DNA from: Mitsuaria sp. 7
Lineage (GTDB): Bacteria; Pseudomonadota; Gammaproteobacteria; Burkholderiales; Burkholderiaceae_C
Assembly: GCF_001653795.1 (NCBI RefSeq)
Contig: NZ_CP011514.1
Span: 1,780,803-1,844,802, forward strand
Direction: 5' to 3'
DNA: 64,000 nt
Below, one piece after another: positions 29,973 through 41,150 of this stretch. The position numbers and the translations under genes were made by a program. The stretch's first letter is position 1, and each line of letters begins with the position of its first letter. The notes beneath the pieces are model-generated. The model saw only the letters and a list, made by a program, of their open reading frames with translations, was not told the origin of the DNA and did no database searches.

Positions 29973-30952
29973 GCGGCGCTGGCGTCGGCGCCGACACTGC
30001 GGCGACGCCACACCGCCAGCAGGCCGACGCCCGCCGCCAGCATCGCCCAGGTCGAGGGCTCAGGCACCGGCGCGGCGAGCTGCTCGAAGGCCAGCTGCTG
30101 CATCACCCGCACCTGCGCTTCGGAGATGCCCAGCTGCGCCGCCGAGGTCTCGCCCACGCCCAGGCTGCGCGGATCCAGGCCGGTGATCTTGCCGAAGATG
30201 GTCAGCGCCTCCAGGTAGCTGCCGTACATGCTGGCGTGGTAGTTGTCGCTGGCCCACAGCTTGACCTTCCCCGCGTCGATACCGTCGTAAGGGTTGGTGT
30301 CGGCGAAGCCCTGGGACATGGCGCGGTTCCAGGCCAGCCCCACCGGGATCACGCCGTCGATCTTGTCGGAGGCCTGGTCCGCCTGCAGGTAGCCGCTGTA
30401 CACGTCCTCGGCCATCTTGTAGATCGACTGGCCGTACCACGCGCCGCTGGGCGGATAGGTCTGGTCCGCGCGCGACCAGGTCGCCATCAGGCTGATCTTC
30501 ACGTCCGCGTTCTGCGCATGCAGCGCGTCGGCCAGCAGGCCCGAGTACTGGATCAGCTTGGCCGGATTGCCGGGCTGGGACGCGTCCAGCGTGCTGTAGC
30601 TCTGCAGCACGACCCGGTCCCAGGGCTTGTTGATCAGGTCCATCTTGGTGTTGTAGTGCAGGTCCAGCCCGCTGCCGCCGACGGTCTCCAGGCTGACGTC
30701 GTAGCTGAGGCCGGCCTGCGCGGTGAAGGCCTTGAACAGCGCCGGGATGCCGCCGATGCCGGTGCCGTTGAGGTCGGTCACGGAGCCGGGGTTGAACTGC
30801 ATCACCGACGAGCCTTGCGCGTAGGTGAAACTGTTGCCGACGAACAGGATGCTCTCGGCCTGCGCCGCGCCGAAGGACAGCGCGAACACGAGGCCGGCCA
30901 GCGGACGGGCCGCGCGCAGGACCCCCTGGAACCGGGTGGTGGATCGGATCAT
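29945..30952 (-). CDS. SGNH/GDSL-like hydrolase with PEP-CTERM sorting signal
   Basis: 335 residues. Signal peptide (about 1-32, FGAAQA), then an SGNH-type fold: ILFVGNSFTYAQGSS carries the nucleophile Ser, and DNYHASMYGSY near residue 265 carries the Asp-x-x-His pair. The C-terminus is a textbook PEP-CTERM: PVPEPSTWAMLAAGVGLLAV then RRR. Exosortase would remove this tail and release or anchor the protein in the extracellular matrix. A polysaccharide or ester substrate is likely but unknown. The gene overlaps the 3' end of the response regulator gene. ATG 30952 was chosen because it gives the signal peptide. Confidence 0.85.
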   Translation of the reverse strand: MIRSTTRFQGVLRAARPLAGLVFALSFGAAQAESILFVGNSFTYAQGSSVMQFNPGSVTDLNGTGIGGIPALFKAFTAQAGLSYDVSLETVGGSGLDLHYNTKMDLINKPWDRVVLQSYSTLDASQPGNPAKLIQYSGLLADALHAQNADVKISLMATWSRADQTYPPSGAWYGQSIYKMAEDVYSGYLQADQASDKIDGVIPVGLAWNRAMSQGFADTNPYDGIDAGKVKLWASDNYHASMYGSYLEALTIFGKITGLDPRSLGVGETSAAQLGISEAQVRVMQQLAFEQLAAPVPEPSTWAMLAAGVGLLAVWRRRSVGADASAAHASRLSST

Positions 30953-31258
30953 TTGTCTTCCTCGGTGGTTGTCGTGGATGCGCAAGCGGGCGACGCCCAC
31001 GCGCTTCTCCGTTATAGGGAGCGGGACGCCGTCCGGTAGGGCTACGCCGGGCTCCCCCCTAGAACGCTGTGCGGACAGCATCGGCAACCCGGTGCGCTGG
31101 CGCACCGAGGCGGGGACACCTGCACGCTGGGTGGCGTTCCCGCGAGCGCGGGGGAAGCCACACGCAATGGCACCAAAGACACGCTCCGATACCTCGACGG
31201 GCACGGTGCTTGCCATAGTCGTGCGCTGGAACGGATGTCCAGTTCCCGGAGCCCATCG
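30953..31258. other. Divergent regulatory region between PEP-CTERM hydrolase and Crp/Fnr genes
   Basis: 306 bases without a gene. It holds a perfect 8-bp dyad CGGTGCGC-TG-GCGCACCG at 31090-31107 that could bind a dimeric regulator, and a lone CRISPR-repeat-like hairpin at 31136-31159. I could not define -35/-10 boxes with confidence. Confidence 0.5.
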
Positions 31259-32050
31259 ATGTCCCTGTCTCTTGCTGCAAACCCTTCCGCCATGCACCCT
31301 CGCGCGAACCATCTGCTCGTGCAGCTGCCCGCCGAGGACCAGGCGCGCTGGTCTGCGCAGCTCGAAACCGTCGAGCTGCTGAAGGGCCGCGTGCTGTTCG
31401 AGGCCGGCAGCCCCGCCACCCACGTGTACTTCCCCATCACCGCGATCGTCTCGCTGATCCACACGACCCATTCGGGCGATTCGACGCAGGTCGCGATGAT
31501 CGGTTCGGAAGGCGCGGCGGGCCTGGCCGCGGCGATGGGCGGGGAGTCCCCGGCCTGCCGCGGCGTCGTGCAGCGGGCCGGCCTGGCCTTCCGCATGCGC
31601 GTGCCCCTGGTGCGTGAAGAGTTGATGCGCGGCACCGCGGCGCTGCCGCTGCTGCTGCGATATCTGCAATCGTTGCTCGCGCAGATCGCGCACACGGCGG
31701 TCTGCAATCGTCATCACTCGCTGGAGCGGCAACTGTGCCGCTGGCTGCTGCTGAGCCTGGATCGCCAGCAGGGGCATTGCGAGTTGTCGGTGACGCAGGA
31801 GGCGATCTCCAGCCTGCTCGGCGTGCGCCGCGAAGGCGTCACCGAGAGCGCCCAGCGCCTCCAGGCCGCCGGCCTGATCCGTTATTCCCGCGGTCATATC
31901 GCGGTACTGGACCGGCCGGGGCTGGAGGCCCGGGCTTGCGAGTGCTACGCCCTGCTCAAGCAGGACTTCCAGCGTCTGCTGCCTCAGGACCTGGACGACG
32001 AGAACGCGGCCACCTCTGCCACCTTCGCATCCGTCGCCGTGCAGGCCTGA
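31259..32050 (+). CDS. Crp/Fnr-family transcriptional regulator
   Basis: 263 residues from ATG 31259 (GGAG seven bases upstream; ATG 31235 is an alternative). Cyclic-nucleotide-binding-like jelly roll (about 20-145) without the Cys set of FNR and without an evident cAMP phosphate loop, then a C-terminal winged helix with LSVTQEAISSLLGVRREGVTE as recognition region. It sits between two PEP-CTERM genes and may control matrix production; that link is only positional. Confidence 0.85.
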   Translation: MSLSLAANPSAMHPRANHLLVQLPAEDQARWSAQLETVELLKGRVLFEAGSPATHVYFPITAIVSLIHTTHSGDSTQVAMIGSEGAAGLAAAMGGESPACRGVVQRAGLAFRMRVPLVREELMRGTAALPLLLRYLQSLLAQIAHTAVCNRHHSLERQLCRWLLLSLDRQQGHCELSVTQEAISSLLGVRREGVTESAQRLQAAGLIRYSRGHIAVLDRPGLEARACECYALLKQDFQRLLPQDLDDENAATSATFASVAVQA

Positions 32051-32081
32051 GGGCGCTGCATCGCTGTTGAAGCACCGCAGC

Positions 32082-32107
32082 GAGTTGCCCGTCATCGACG
32101 GGAACTC
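32082..32107 (+). terminator. Hairpin after the Crp/Fnr gene
   Basis: GAGTTGCCCGTC-ATC-GACGGGAACTC forms an 11-bp stem with one bulged G, 31 bases after the stop codon. No T tract. Confidence 0.5.
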
Positions 32108-32232
32108 GTCCTGCGCGCCGGGATGAACCCGGCACGCTGCTCGACGCTCGAAAGAACCGGCTCGCGCCGGCCCCCTCTCACGTGATCAGTGCAGTGGCGG
32201 AACCTCCGGGCACCCGCATGCCCTCGCGTTCC

Positions 32233-32267
32233 GACACCGTGACCGGCCCCGAAGGACCGGTCGTGTC
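32233..32267 (-). terminator. Hairpin directly after the PepA-like gene
   Basis: On the minus strand the stop codon is followed at once by a long interrupted stem: outer GACAC/GTGTC and inner GACCGG/CCGGTC with a TTCG-like loop. Probable terminator. Confidence 0.55.
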
Positions 32268-32268
32268 A

Positions 32269-33060
32269 TCACTTCTCCTGACGACGGCGACGCGCCACGA
32301 AGCCGACCGCGCCGAGACCGGCCAGCAGCATCGCGTAGGTCGACGGTTCCGGCACCGCGGCGAAGTTGATCGATCCGCCGCCCTGACGGATGCGGAAGCC
32401 GCCCGCGAAGGGCTCGACCTGCGACGTCGTGTTGGAGAACGAGGTCAGCGCGATGCTGTAGGCGGGCGACGAGCTCTGGAAGCCCGGCACCAGCCAGTTG
32501 ATCGACAGCTTGGCGTTGGCCGACGGGTTGAAGGTGCCGTCGCCCAGCGGCGTGGTCGCCACCGTGCCCAGCACCAGCGAGCCGGTGGCCAGGGCCACTT
32601 CGCCGGTCGCGGTTTCCGTCGGCGTGTTGCCGGCGAAGCCGAACGACGAGGTGCCGTTGTAGCCGTACAGGGTGTACGTCAGCGAGTTCAGCGTGCCCAG
32701 CGTCGGGGTGGTGCCCGGGTTGCCCGGGGTCGTCAGCGTGCCGGAACCGCTGAACTGGATGTAGTAGCCGTAGTCCGAGTTCAGACCGTTCGACGGCAGC
32801 GTCAGGCCGCCCAGCTGGGCCGCGCTGATCGACAGGTAACCCGCTTCAGTGAAGGAGTTGCCGGCACCGAAGGTGATGGTCGAGTAGTTGGACACCAGCA
32901 GGTTGTCGGCCGTCAAGGCCGAACCGTTCAGACCGGCGGCGGCCGGGTCCCAGGTGAATTGGGGAAGCGCGGAAGCGCTGGCGCTGACGGCGGCCAAGGC
33001 GAGAGCCAGCAGGGTACGCTGGAACGCAATGGGCTTCCGGGCGAGCAAAGGCAGGGTCAT
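32269..33060 (-). CDS. PEP-CTERM protein resembling flocculation-associated PepA
   Basis: 263 residues. Signal peptide (about 1-32, SASASA), mature start LPQFTWDPAAAGLNGSALTA, then a Gly/Thr/Ser-rich all-beta domain with NSFTEAGYLSIS and LTYTLYGYNGTSSFGF motifs, GFRIRQGGGSINFAAV, and the sorting tail VPEPSTYAMLLAGLGAVGFVARRR. These internal motifs are those I associate with PepA, the PEP-CTERM protein required for floc formation in Zoogloea, so a structural matrix role is plausible. No exosortase (xrt) or EPS genes are in the window. Ribosome site GGAG upstream of the chosen ATG. Confidence 0.75.
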   Translation of the reverse strand: MTLPLLARKPIAFQRTLLALALAAVSASASALPQFTWDPAAAGLNGSALTADNLLVSNYSTITFGAGNSFTEAGYLSISAAQLGGLTLPSNGLNSDYGYYIQFSGSGTLTTPGNPGTTPTLGTLNSLTYTLYGYNGTSSFGFAGNTPTETATGEVALATGSLVLGTVATTPLGDGTFNPSANAKLSINWLVPGFQSSSPAYSIALTSFSNTTSQVEPFAGGFRIRQGGGSINFAAVPEPSTYAMLLAGLGAVGFVARRRRQEK

Positions 33061-33437
33061 GGTGGTTGCTCCGAAAGGGAAATCCGCGAATTGCGGACAT
33101 CGCAGTTCACCACCCGCCACAGAGGGAGTCTGTTCGTCCACCCACATAAAAACCGGCCCTCTTCCGGATGTACCCGGAAGGTGCTACGAACAGGCCTCCG
33201 CGTGCCTGAAAACACCCCGCATCCAGGGGGTGCTGCGCCGCAGCAAAAACACGACAGAAGTCCGATGGATCCTGGGGAAAGTCGTGACCAGACGTGCGGT
33301 CTCGCGTCTCACCGGAAGCATACGGCGGTCCGACGCGAATTACTGCGCTCGCGCGGCGCTTTTCGGAAGGCTGGCGACACGGGGACGACCAGACAATCCG
33401 GCATCGCTTCCCGACGACTCAACGAGCCCCGCACGCC
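33061..33437. other. Gene-free stretch upstream of the PepA-like gene
   Basis: 377 bases, less GC-rich than average. It contains a hairpin CTTCCGG-ATGTAC-CCGGAAG at 33161-33180 and an A/T-rich CATAAAAACC at 33145-33154 that could be part of a minus-strand promoter. I looked for a sigma-54 type -24/-12 element, known for some PEP-CTERM operons, and found no good match. Confidence 0.4.
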
Positions 33438-33737
33438 ATGTCTCAACCTGCCCGCACCGCCACTTCCGCCGCCCTGTCTTCGACTGCCGTTTCCGGCGTG
33501 GCGGGGCTCATGCTGGGTCAGATCGTCCTGGCGCTGGCGCTGCACCACGGACGCTCCGTCGAAGGCCTGGGCTACGCGCTCGTGTTCCTGCTGGCCGGCG
33601 GCGCGTCGGTCGCCTGCCTGCTGGCGCATCGGCATCAGCAACGTCGTCCGCGCAACGAACCGGCGCCGCTGCGCCTGTGGGTCGCCGCGCTGGCGCTGGG
33701 CGTGTTCGCGTCGTTGGTGGCCGCCGGCTCGTTCTGA
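33438..33737 (+). CDS. Small three-helix membrane protein, unknown
   Basis: 99 residues from ATG 33438. Three hydrophobic segments: about 14-36 (STAVSGVAGLMLGQIVLALAL), 43-63 (LGYALVFLLAGGASVACLLA) and 78-97 (RLWVAALALGVFASLVAAG), with a basic HRHQQRRPR loop between the last two. No recognised family. Its ATG starts a coding-like stretch, though the open frame extends upstream. Confidence 0.5.
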   Translation: MSQPARTATSAALSSTAVSGVAGLMLGQIVLALALHHGRSVEGLGYALVFLLAGGASVACLLAHRHQQRRPRNEPAPLRLWVAALALGVFASLVAAGSF

Positions 33738-33739
33738 GC

Positions 33740-33767
33740 AAAGAAAAACGGCGCCGGGAGGCGCCGT
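33740..33767 (-). terminator. Intrinsic terminator (minus strand)
   Basis: On the minus strand: ACGGCGCC-TCCC-GGCGCCGT stem followed by TTTTTCTTT, a canonical Rho-independent terminator, for the acidic-protein gene and the genes upstream of it (CheR, hybrid kinase). A second GC hairpin at 33771-33792 precedes it. Confidence 0.8.
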
Positions 33768-33815
33768 CCACAAGCGCCGTCCTCCGGCGCTTCCTGTCGA
33801 CGTCAGGCGTCGACC

Positions 33816-34211
33816 TTATTCCTCCAGATCCTCGTCGTCGTCCGCATGCTCGGGATCGGGCCCGGCGGAAGGATCGTCCCCGCTGGCCAGGTCTTCCACG
33901 TCGATGCTCGCGTCGATGTCGTCCGGTGTCGGCGAACGGCTGACGCGATCGGGCAGGATGTCGGCGGCTTCATCGCCACGGCCGGGCGTCGCGGAAGCAC
34001 GCTCCCCGGTGCCGAAACGGTCGGTGTCGCTGTCGCGCGCCGACGGCGTCGCGCCGAGCTCATCCGGATCGTCCGGGCCGGTGCTCATCTGACGCTCGCC
34101 CGAGACGTCGCTGCCGCTGTCGGAACTGTCGCTCGGTCCGAGCGAGTCGGTGCCCCGCCCCTTCGCCTGCGCGGGCGCCTGGGTGCCGCCGAGGATGCTG
34201 CTGGTGGCCAT
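33816..34211 (-). CDS. Acidic, intrinsically disordered small protein
   Basis: 131 residues: MATSSILGGTQAPAQAKGRG, then DSLGPSDSSDSGSDVSGE and an Asp/Glu/Pro/Ser-rich remainder ending DDDEDLEE. No folded domain is apparent. The N-terminal S-I-L-G-G and S-L-G-P-S-D-S-S-D-S-G-S-D-V segments look conserved, as in a family I recall from other Burkholderiales, with no known function. It follows cheR by 73 bp and ends at an intrinsic terminator. Confidence 0.65.
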   Translation of the reverse strand: MATSSILGGTQAPAQAKGRGTDSLGPSDSSDSGSDVSGERQMSTGPDDPDELGATPSARDSDTDRFGTGERASATPGRGDEAADILPDRVSRSPTPDDIDASIDVEDLASGDDPSAGPDPEHADDDEDLEE

Positions 34212-34284
34212 GGTGTGTGCTCCTGTGAGACCCGATGCGGGTCGATGCAGGAGTTCGGCAAGCCCCGGGCCCGCCGGGGCCTTA

Positions 34285-35142
34285 TCAGGCCGAACGCTTC
34301 TGGTAGACGCGCTCTTTCGCCGCGATCTCGACGAACTCGCCGGCGTGCGCGGAGAAGCGCAGCGTCTCGCGCGCGCCGAGGCCGAGGAACCCGTTGCGGC
34401 ACAGCGCCTCGGTGAACAGGCCCAGCGCGCGGTCCTGCAGCGCGCGGTTGAAGTAGATCAGCACGTTGCGGCAGGACACCAGCTGCACTTCCGCGAACAC
34501 GCTGTCGGTCGACAGGCTGTGGTCGCTGAAGACGATGCGTTCCTTCAAGGACTTGTCCATCAGCACGTGGTCGTACGCGGCCGTGTAGTACTCCGACAGC
34601 GACCCCACCCCGCCCGACGCGCGGTGGTTCTCGGTGTACAGCGGCACCTGGTCCACCCGGTACACCCCCGCCTGCGCCTGCGCGAGCGCCTCCTGGCTGA
34701 TGTCGGTCGCGTAGATCAGCGTGCGGTCCAGCAGCCCTTCCTCCTTCATGAGGATGGCCATGGAATACGCCTCCTCGCCGCCGCTGCAGCCCGCCACCCA
34801 GATGCGCAGCGACGGGAAGGTGCGCAGCACCGGCACGACCTGCTCGCGCAGCGCGCGGTAGTACTCGGGGTCGCGGAACATCTCGCTGACCTGCACGGTC
34901 AGGTCGCTCAGCACCGAGCGGAACACCTCGGGCTCATGCAGCACGCGCCCCTGCAGCTGCGAGAGGTTGGCGCAGCCGAAGCGCTGCTGCCCGGCCTTCA
35001 GCCGACGCCGCAGCGAGCTGCCCGCGTAGTCGCGGAAGTCGTAGTGGTAGCGCTCGTAGATCGCTTCGAGGATGAGCCGGACCTCGAGGTCGTCCGCGTG
35101 CCGGCCATGCCTGTCGGGCTCGTCGTGCGCGCTGTTCGTCAT
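34285..35142 (-). CDS. cheR: CheR-type protein-glutamate methyltransferase
   Basis: 285 residues: N-terminal helical CheR domain (Y-x-Y-D-F-R-D-Y-A-x-x-S-L-R-R-R), SAM-binding core IWVAGCSGGEEAYSMAI and YATDISQEALAQA, and the VSCRNVLIYF motif after it. The beta-subdomain for receptor pentapeptides is degenerate, as in CheR proteins joined to signalling rather than chemotaxis operons. It would methylate glutamates of a partner protein. It lies 37 bp downstream of the three-receiver hybrid kinase, an arrangement seen in proteobacterial stress-signalling loci. No cheB is visible. Confidence 0.88.
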   Translation of the reverse strand: MTNSAHDEPDRHGRHADDLEVRLILEAIYERYHYDFRDYAGSSLRRRLKAGQQRFGCANLSQLQGRVLHEPEVFRSVLSDLTVQVSEMFRDPEYYRALREQVVPVLRTFPSLRIWVAGCSGGEEAYSMAILMKEEGLLDRTLIYATDISQEALAQAQAGVYRVDQVPLYTENHRASGGVGSLSEYYTAAYDHVLMDKSLKERIVFSDHSLSTDSVFAEVQLVSCRNVLIYFNRALQDRALGLFTEALCRNGFLGLGARETLRFSAHAGEFVEIAAKERVYQKRSA

Positions 35143-35179
35143 CGTCCGGCGACCTTCATCGCGACCCTCGCCGTACCCC

Positions 35180-38764
<3,585 letters not shown>

Positions 38765-38776
38765 GAAAGCGGAAAC

Positions 38777-38828
38777 GGGGCGGCCGGAGCGGGGCCGCAT
38801 GCTAACGCGCCCCGCTCCGGCCGGCCCC
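38777..38828 (-). other. Strong GC hairpin at the start of the hybrid-kinase gene
   Basis: Arms 38777-38794 and 38810-38828 pair over about 17 bp. On the minus strand it lies after the crystallin-like gene and ends 12 bases before the kinase ATG, in the place of a ribosome site. It may terminate the upstream gene or control translation of the kinase. Confidence 0.65.
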
Positions 38829-38871
38829 AGGAGTCCTCACTGGGTCAATCGATCGATGACCGTGCCCGTCT

Positions 38872-39684
38872 CTATTCGCGCGGTTCGCCGCGCGCGTTGA
38901 CGGTCACGGTCGCTCCCGGCTGTCGCCGGGTCTGCATGTAATGGTCCTGTCCCTTGAAACGATAGGTCACGTCCCAGTACTGGGGGTTGCCGTTGTTGGT
39001 CGCCGCACCGCAGCGCTGCACGTTGCGGACGTCCTTGTCGCGGTTGACGTTGCTGCCCACCACGGCGCCGCCGACCGCGCCGGCGACCGTCGTGGCCGTC
39101 TGCCCGGAGCCGCCGCCGAACTGGTGGCCCAGGATGCCGCCCAGCACGCCGCCGACGACCGCGCCGCCGACGTTGGGCCGGTCACGCACTTCCTTCTGCT
39201 CGATCCAGCACCGCTGCTGTTCCTCGCCCATCACGGCGCGCACGGAGACGACCTGCGCCTGGTAGAGGCCCTCGTCACCGCGGCGGAAGTAGGTGGGCTG
39301 CGGGTCGGGGCCGTAGCGGTCGCGGCTCACGTCCTCGCCGACGCGGCGCGCGGAGCTGATGCGGTTGTCCAGACCCATGGATTTCAGCGACGGGTAGCTG
39401 CCCGGCTGCAGCACGCGGCAGCGGCCGCTGTAGCCCGGGTCCTCGCAGACTTCCCAGCGCTCGCCGCGGACCTCGATCGAGGACGCGCGGTCGTCGAAGC
39501 CGATCTCCTTGAGGAAATTGATCTGCGACTCGGTGCCCGCGTTGCGGCCGCGGAAGTTCTCGTTCTCGTAGAACGTGATGTCGGCCATCGCGTGGCCGGC
39601 CAGCGCGCAGGCGGCCGCCGCGACGGCGACCTTGAGCGCGCGCTTCATCCGGGGTGGGCTGTTCGGTGCGGAGGATCGGTTCAT
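38872..39684 (-). CDS. Exported beta/gamma-crystallin plus glycine-zipper protein
   Basis: 270 residues. Signal peptide (about 10-35, ending GHAMADI). Residues about 36-115 form two Greek-key motifs (ITFYENENFRGRN and WEVCEDPGYSGRCRVL, each followed by a D-x-x-S-S loop), a beta/gamma-crystallin domain that often binds Ca2+. Residues about 175-220 form a glycine zipper (VGGAVVGGVLGGILGHQFGG, VAGAVGGAVVGS) as in SlyB/OsmB-type envelope proteins. A small C-terminal domain YWDVTYRFKGQDHYMQ is the usual partner of this zipper. Likely an outer-membrane or periplasmic stress protein. ATG 39684 chosen; 39658 and 39696 are possible. Confidence 0.8.
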   Translation of the reverse strand: MNRSSAPNSPPRMKRALKVAVAAAACALAGHAMADITFYENENFRGRNAGTESQINFLKEIGFDDRASSIEVRGERWEVCEDPGYSGRCRVLQPGSYPSLKSMGLDNRISSARRVGEDVSRDRYGPDPQPTYFRRGDEGLYQAQVVSVRAVMGEEQQRCWIEQKEVRDRPNVGGAVVGGVLGGILGHQFGGGSGQTATTVAGAVGGAVVGSNVNRDKDVRNVQRCGAATNNGNPQYWDVTYRFKGQDHYMQTRRQPGATVTVNARGEPRE

Positions 39685-39815
39685 GGCAGTCCCCATCGTG
39701 GTTGCTCTGATGCCGCCACTGTGGGCCGGCGCGGACGCCGGGTCTGTCGGGCCGCGCTGGGAGCGGGTGTAGGACAACATTCCCTGTTCATGCCCTCGGC
39801 GTCCCTCAACGTTCT

Positions 39816-40913
39816 TCAGCGTTCCGCCTGCAGCCGCGGGAGCAGCAACTCGAACATGGTCCCCTGCCGGGCCCGCGACATCCCGATCAGCGAGCCGCCA
39901 TGCGCCCGCGCTACGCGCTCGGGCTCCTGCAGGCCGGGCCCGACCTGGGCCGAAGACATCCCCGAGACCGGCTCGTTGCCGCCGAACAGGTGGATGGAGG
40001 CCTCCGGCTCGAGCACCGTGTCGAAGCTGATGCGCAGCATCAGCGAGCGCTGCGCGCCGCCGTCGACCTGGATGCGGATGGCGCTGTCGCCCGCATGCGT
40101 GGCGGCCTGCATCAGCAGCTGATCCAGGGCCTGCGCCATCAGCTCGACGTCGAAGTCCCCGCTCGTGTCGCCGATGCGGTCGAAGGCCGGCGGCGCCCAC
40201 ATCACGGCCTGGTTGCTCTCGATGTCCAGCCGCTGCGCGGCCAGCATGCCCAGGTCGCTGCGCACGGGCTGGACCTGCAGCAGCTCGCACGGCCGGCGCG
40301 CCAGGCTGCCCAGGTGGTCCACCTGGCGTCCCAGCAGCGTCGCCGCGGCCTTGACCCGCTGGCCGGCCTTCTGCAGCGAGGGCGATTCGGTCTGGCGGAT
40401 CAGCAGCTCGGCGTTGAGCATCATGACCGACAGCGGGCTGCGGATGTCGTGGCTCAGCGCGCTCAGCATCAGCGCGTTGACGCGCGCCAGACGCTCCTGC
40501 TCGACGATGCGCTCGGCCAGCAGCTGGCGCTGGCGGTGCAGGTCGGCGAAGACGGCCACCTTGCTGCGCAGCACGTGGGCGTCGACCGGTTTGTAGATGA
40601 AGTCCACCGCGCCGGCCTCGTAGCCCTTGAAGCTGCGCTGCGCCTCCTGCGAGCCGGCGGTCAGGAAGATGATCGGGACGTGCCGCGTACGCTCCGCGCC
40701 GCGCATGAGCTCCGCCAGCGTGAAACCGTCCATGCCCGGCATCTGGATGTCGAGCAGGGCCAGCATCACGTCATGGGTGAGCAGCAATTCCAGGGCGGCA
40801 GGACCGGAATCTGCCGTCAACACCTGCAGGCCGGAATCGGCCAGCAAGGCTTTCATCGCGAGCAGGTTCTGAGGCTTGTCATCCACCACCAGCACGCTGA
40901 TCTCATCCGCCAC
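39816..40913 (-). CDS. Receiver-histidine kinase protein with degenerate ATP-binding domain
   Basis: 365 residues. Receiver 1-120 with VVDD, phospho-Asp in LALLDIQMPGMDG and Lys in IYKPVD; a coiled linker; H box ALSHDIRSPLSVMM (about 155). The C-terminal ATPase part has lost the N-box Asn (DQLLMQAATHAG) and the G1 D-x-G-x-G; only a trace of the last boxes (GPGLQEPERVARAHGG) remains. It may thus be a phospho-relay or phosphatase protein instead of an autokinase. It is divergent, with 237 bp between, from the stressosome-phosphorelay operon, which suggests a shared pathway. Confidence 0.8.
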   Translation of the reverse strand: MADEISVLVVDDKPQNLLAMKALLADSGLQVLTADSGPAALELLLTHDVMLALLDIQMPGMDGFTLAELMRGAERTRHVPIIFLTAGSQEAQRSFKGYEAGAVDFIYKPVDAHVLRSKVAVFADLHRQRQLLAERIVEQERLARVNALMLSALSHDIRSPLSVMMLNAELLIRQTESPSLQKAGQRVKAAATLLGRQVDHLGSLARRPCELLQVQPVRSDLGMLAAQRLDIESNQAVMWAPPAFDRIGDTSGDFDVELMAQALDQLLMQAATHAGDSAIRIQVDGGAQRSLMLRISFDTVLEPEASIHLFGGNEPVSGMSSAQVGPGLQEPERVARAHGGSLIGMSRARQGTMFELLLPRLQAER

Positions 40914-41150
40914 GGTCGTTCTCCCGATCTTTGTTCATCTTGGTTTGGTCATCATCATCTTGCATGTCCGACAGGCGCAGGTGGCAACCGGCGTGCCCAC
41001 GACACCCTGGGAGATACCCTCCCCTGATCCTCGCCCGCAGATGCCTTTGGGCGATCAGCGCCGAGAGTAGGATCGCGCCGCCGTGCCGTCCGTCCGCACG
41101 ACCCCCAATTCCCTGAATCCCAGGCGCGCCCAGCGCCCCGAGAGGACACG

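Noticed and set aside
31136..31159. Sequence resembling a type I-E CRISPR repeat (GTTCCCGCGAGCGCGGGGGA)
   Set aside because: Only one copy, no spacers and no cas genes nearby; it is a simple GC hairpin.
33061..33200. Possible sigma-54 promoter before the PepA-like gene
   Set aside because: No TGGCAC-N5-TTGC match with correct spacing on the minus strand.
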